Shown: positions 62,567-64,000 of the stretch, one piece after another
Layout: every line of letters starts with the position of its first letter
Numbering within the stretch: position 1 is the stretch's first letter
Source of the DNA: Fasciolopsis buskii
Lineage: Eukaryota > Platyhelminthes > Trematoda > Plagiorchiida > Fasciolidae
Reading direction: 5' to 3'
Assembly: GCA_008360955.1 (NCBI GenBank)
Contig: LUCM01010391.1
Span: 152,326-216,325, forward strand
Length of the DNA: 64,000 nt
Notes under the pieces: model-generated
Told to the model about the DNA's origin: nothing
Database searches by the model: none
Seen by the model: the letters and a program-made list of their open reading frames with translations, nothing else
Program-made: the position numbers and the translations under genes

Positions 62567-62670
62567 CATTTAGCGATAGTTGCTAGAATATTATAGATAT
62601 TAGAGGTTTGACTGTTACCGGGTGCTGATGACTTTTCTCAACTTACTAGCCTTATTATGAACTTTCGCCC

Positions 62671-62683
62671 TACTCTCTTTCAG
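62671..62683 (+). promoter_or_regulatory. Strong splice acceptor upstream of NELF-B start
   Basis: TACTCTCTTTCAG: a pyrimidine tract ending in CAG, 52 bp before the proposed ATG at 62736. It could be the cis-acceptor of an untranslated first exon or the acceptor for spliced-leader addition, a mechanism known in flatworms. No donor was identified upstream. Confidence 0.4.
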
Positions 62684-62735
62684 ATTCTCTCATTTTATTG
62701 TTATAAAGAGATTCAACTGTCGACCAACGTATACG

Positions 62736-63341
62736 ATGGATCCCAAGGACACAGTAAACATCTTTCCATAATCCAGGCTTATTTTTTCAAACAGAATCCC
62801 AAACCATTTGTGTTCCCTGTGATGAAGAAGGCAATTGAAAGTCTGTTCACAAAACCGCATATCACAAAGGAGGATATCGAATCGTTCCAAGACCGCTACT
62901 GGGAGCAGTTGGTACCCAACTTCAGTCAAGCATTGAAGCTGTTGGACATTCACGGTGTTTCTCGTCACAGTATTCTTTGGGTAAATTCAGGTACACGGTT
63001 TTAGCAAATTTGTACAACAGAGTATCAATGACCGTCTTTTGGATGCTATAAAAGTCAACGTGGATGCCAAAGCTGAAGATCCGGATCAACGCAAGTGCCA
63101 AAAATTGTGGCAGAGACTTATCAAAACAGGAATGGTTTATATACATCATCCCTACATGCGTTCTCTCATCATGCAGGTAGACAGTTGGTTGTTCATCTCT
63201 TCATAACCACGAATTTCAGGTTCTAGGGAAAACAAATTCGATTAAGGAAAGACACGTGAATTTGATTGTGGATAATCCATACCTATATGATGATGCACCA
63301 TTGCCAGTTCTTCGACATATTTGGGTCGCTCATCCACAAAA
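62736..63341 (+). CDS. Negative elongation factor subunit B (NELF-B/COBRA1), first four coding exons
   Basis: NELF-B is a subunit of the nuclear NELF complex, which together with DSIF holds RNA polymerase II in promoter-proximal pause. Proposed exons: 62736-62753 (M-D-P-K-D-T), 62795-62980, 63021-63176 and 63220-63341, with introns of 41, 40 and 43 bp, all GT-AG and all keeping frame. The joined product is about 160 residues. Landmarks are FSQALKLLDIHGVSRHSIL in exon 2, S-I-N-D-R-L-L-D-A-I-K-V at the exon 2/3 joint, WQRLIKTGMVYIHHPYMRSL in exon 3, and ERHVNLIVDNPYLYDDAPLP and RHIWVAHPQ in exon 4. These follow the N-terminal region of animal NELF-B, with its 'A-L-x-F-L-D-x-H-G' block, helical repeats and 'x-x-x-I-W' end. 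Exon 4 stops after two bases of a codon at a GTGAGT donor, and the rest of the protein (about 400 residues more) lies beyond the window. Start choice: this ATG gives the only frame-consistent first exon with a mini-intron. An unspliced alternative upstream in the same frame (ATG at 62657) exists. Confidence 0.8.
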
Positions 63342-64000
63342 GTGAGTTGTCTTCTTGTTACATCCTTCATGCATGATTGAAAGCGAAGGGGAGGGGGCAA
63401 CCGTGGCCCTGTAATTTTGAATAGCATACGACCACGTGCGTTCATTTCGCACAAATCCGAATGCGGATTTGGTGCTGTCGAAGCGATGGCAATAAGAGAA
63501 AGCAATATTTGGGCATCACATGTGAGCCTCTCCCTCCTCTTGCACGTCATCGGTTGCCCGTCGTAAGTCATGGTTCCTCAAAAGGTCAGGTGGAATAACC
63601 AGTTAGAAAACAGCCTTTACACAAAAACGACCGGTAGACTGAAAAATCAAATCTCTCATCTATTTGGGCTAGCAGCCGTTTAACTTAACTGGCCATCAGT
63701 CCATATTTTATCTTTTAATTCCTTTTATCGATGAAATAAAGATGTCCATTAATTTTCTGGAAGGGGGCCGCGGCCATCAGAGAGCTGCCAAGTGGGGAAG
63801 TTGACCAGCGGTGGGAGGATTCTAACCCGCGACCTTATCCGCTTGACCACCCCCGGCATTTATATTTAAATTTCTCCAATTTTGTTCAAGCATTTGCATG
63901 CAATTTACTGCCCTACTAGTTGTCTGCCCAGCGATATTGCGATATATACATGCATACATGTTTTGCTTGACCGTCTACCCTTTGGACAGCACCTTAGGGA
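63342..64000 (+). other. NELF-B intron 4 (partial), carrying the right inverted arm
   Basis: It starts with the donor GTGAGTTG. Only the first 51 bp are unique; the rest is the right arm of the inverted repeat. At 659 bp or more it is over 15 times longer than the three introns before it. Confidence 0.7.
63393..64000 (-). repeat. Right arm of the inverted repeat
   Basis: Reverse complement of 61135-61742, with about 99.5% identity and no indels. It carries the B/A box pair in minus orientation (63817-63828 and 63839-63849) and the zinc-knuckle-like frame (start codon at 63569-63571). The match reaches the last base of the window, so its true length is unknown. Confidence 0.93.

Noticed and set aside
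62624..62645. CTGATGA near 62626 as a hammerhead core
   Set aside because: No GAAA follows at a suitable distance. The same holds for CTGATGAG occurrences near 8680, 31568 and 42858.
1..64000. CRISPR array, phage-defence or other prokaryotic system
   Set aside because: No regular short repeats with spacers and no prokaryotic gene organisation; split genes and LINEs show a eukaryotic nuclear genome.

Overview
The window reads as eukaryotic nuclear DNA from a parasitic flatworm (trematode or cestode; the sequence does not settle which). Three things point that way: long gene-poor stretches, many decayed non-LTR retrotransposons (LINEs) with endonuclease and reverse-transcriptase (RT) domains of types common in fluke and tapeworm genomes, and one host gene whose first three introns are only 40-43 bp, followed by a long intron. 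I see no prokaryotic gene, operon, CRISPR array or intact tRNA/rRNA gene.

Layout. 1-8.2 kb: nothing recognisable. 8.3-18.5 kb: plus- and minus-strand remnants of CR1/jockey-like LINEs (RT at 8.3-9.4, a LINE 3' end with a TTA-type tail at 10.6-10.8, RT at 11.0-11.7 minus, RT and probable endonuclease at 16.0-18.5 minus). 18.5-33.3 kb: largely unrecognised, apart from one copy of a dispersed repeat at 27.7-28.1 that recurs at 36.4-36.8. 33.4-35.6 kb minus: a less decayed LINE keeping endonuclease pieces and a YADD motif. 41.1-53.2 kb: a dense nest of LINE fragments, including the best-preserved element at 47.5-51.0 kb. 54.5-56.4 kb minus: an old copy of that same family. 58.3-60.8 kb minus: an almost identical inverted copy of its 5' two thirds, ending at a single N (60770), after which the sequence turns round into the sense 3' tail of the same family.

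61.1-64.0 kb holds the most informative locus: two inverted arms of at least 608 bp, about 99.5% identical, enclose the start of a gene for NELF-B (COBRA1), a subunit of the negative elongation factor that pauses RNA polymerase II. Four coding exons are visible; the right arm lies in the fourth intron and runs off the window end.

The retroelements are broken and probably not autonomous. Apart from NELF-B I found no convincing host gene. Several features of 58-64 kb (two near-identical inverted pairs, identity that stops abruptly at homologous points, and a fold-back across an N) mean the local assembly should be checked before any biological reading.
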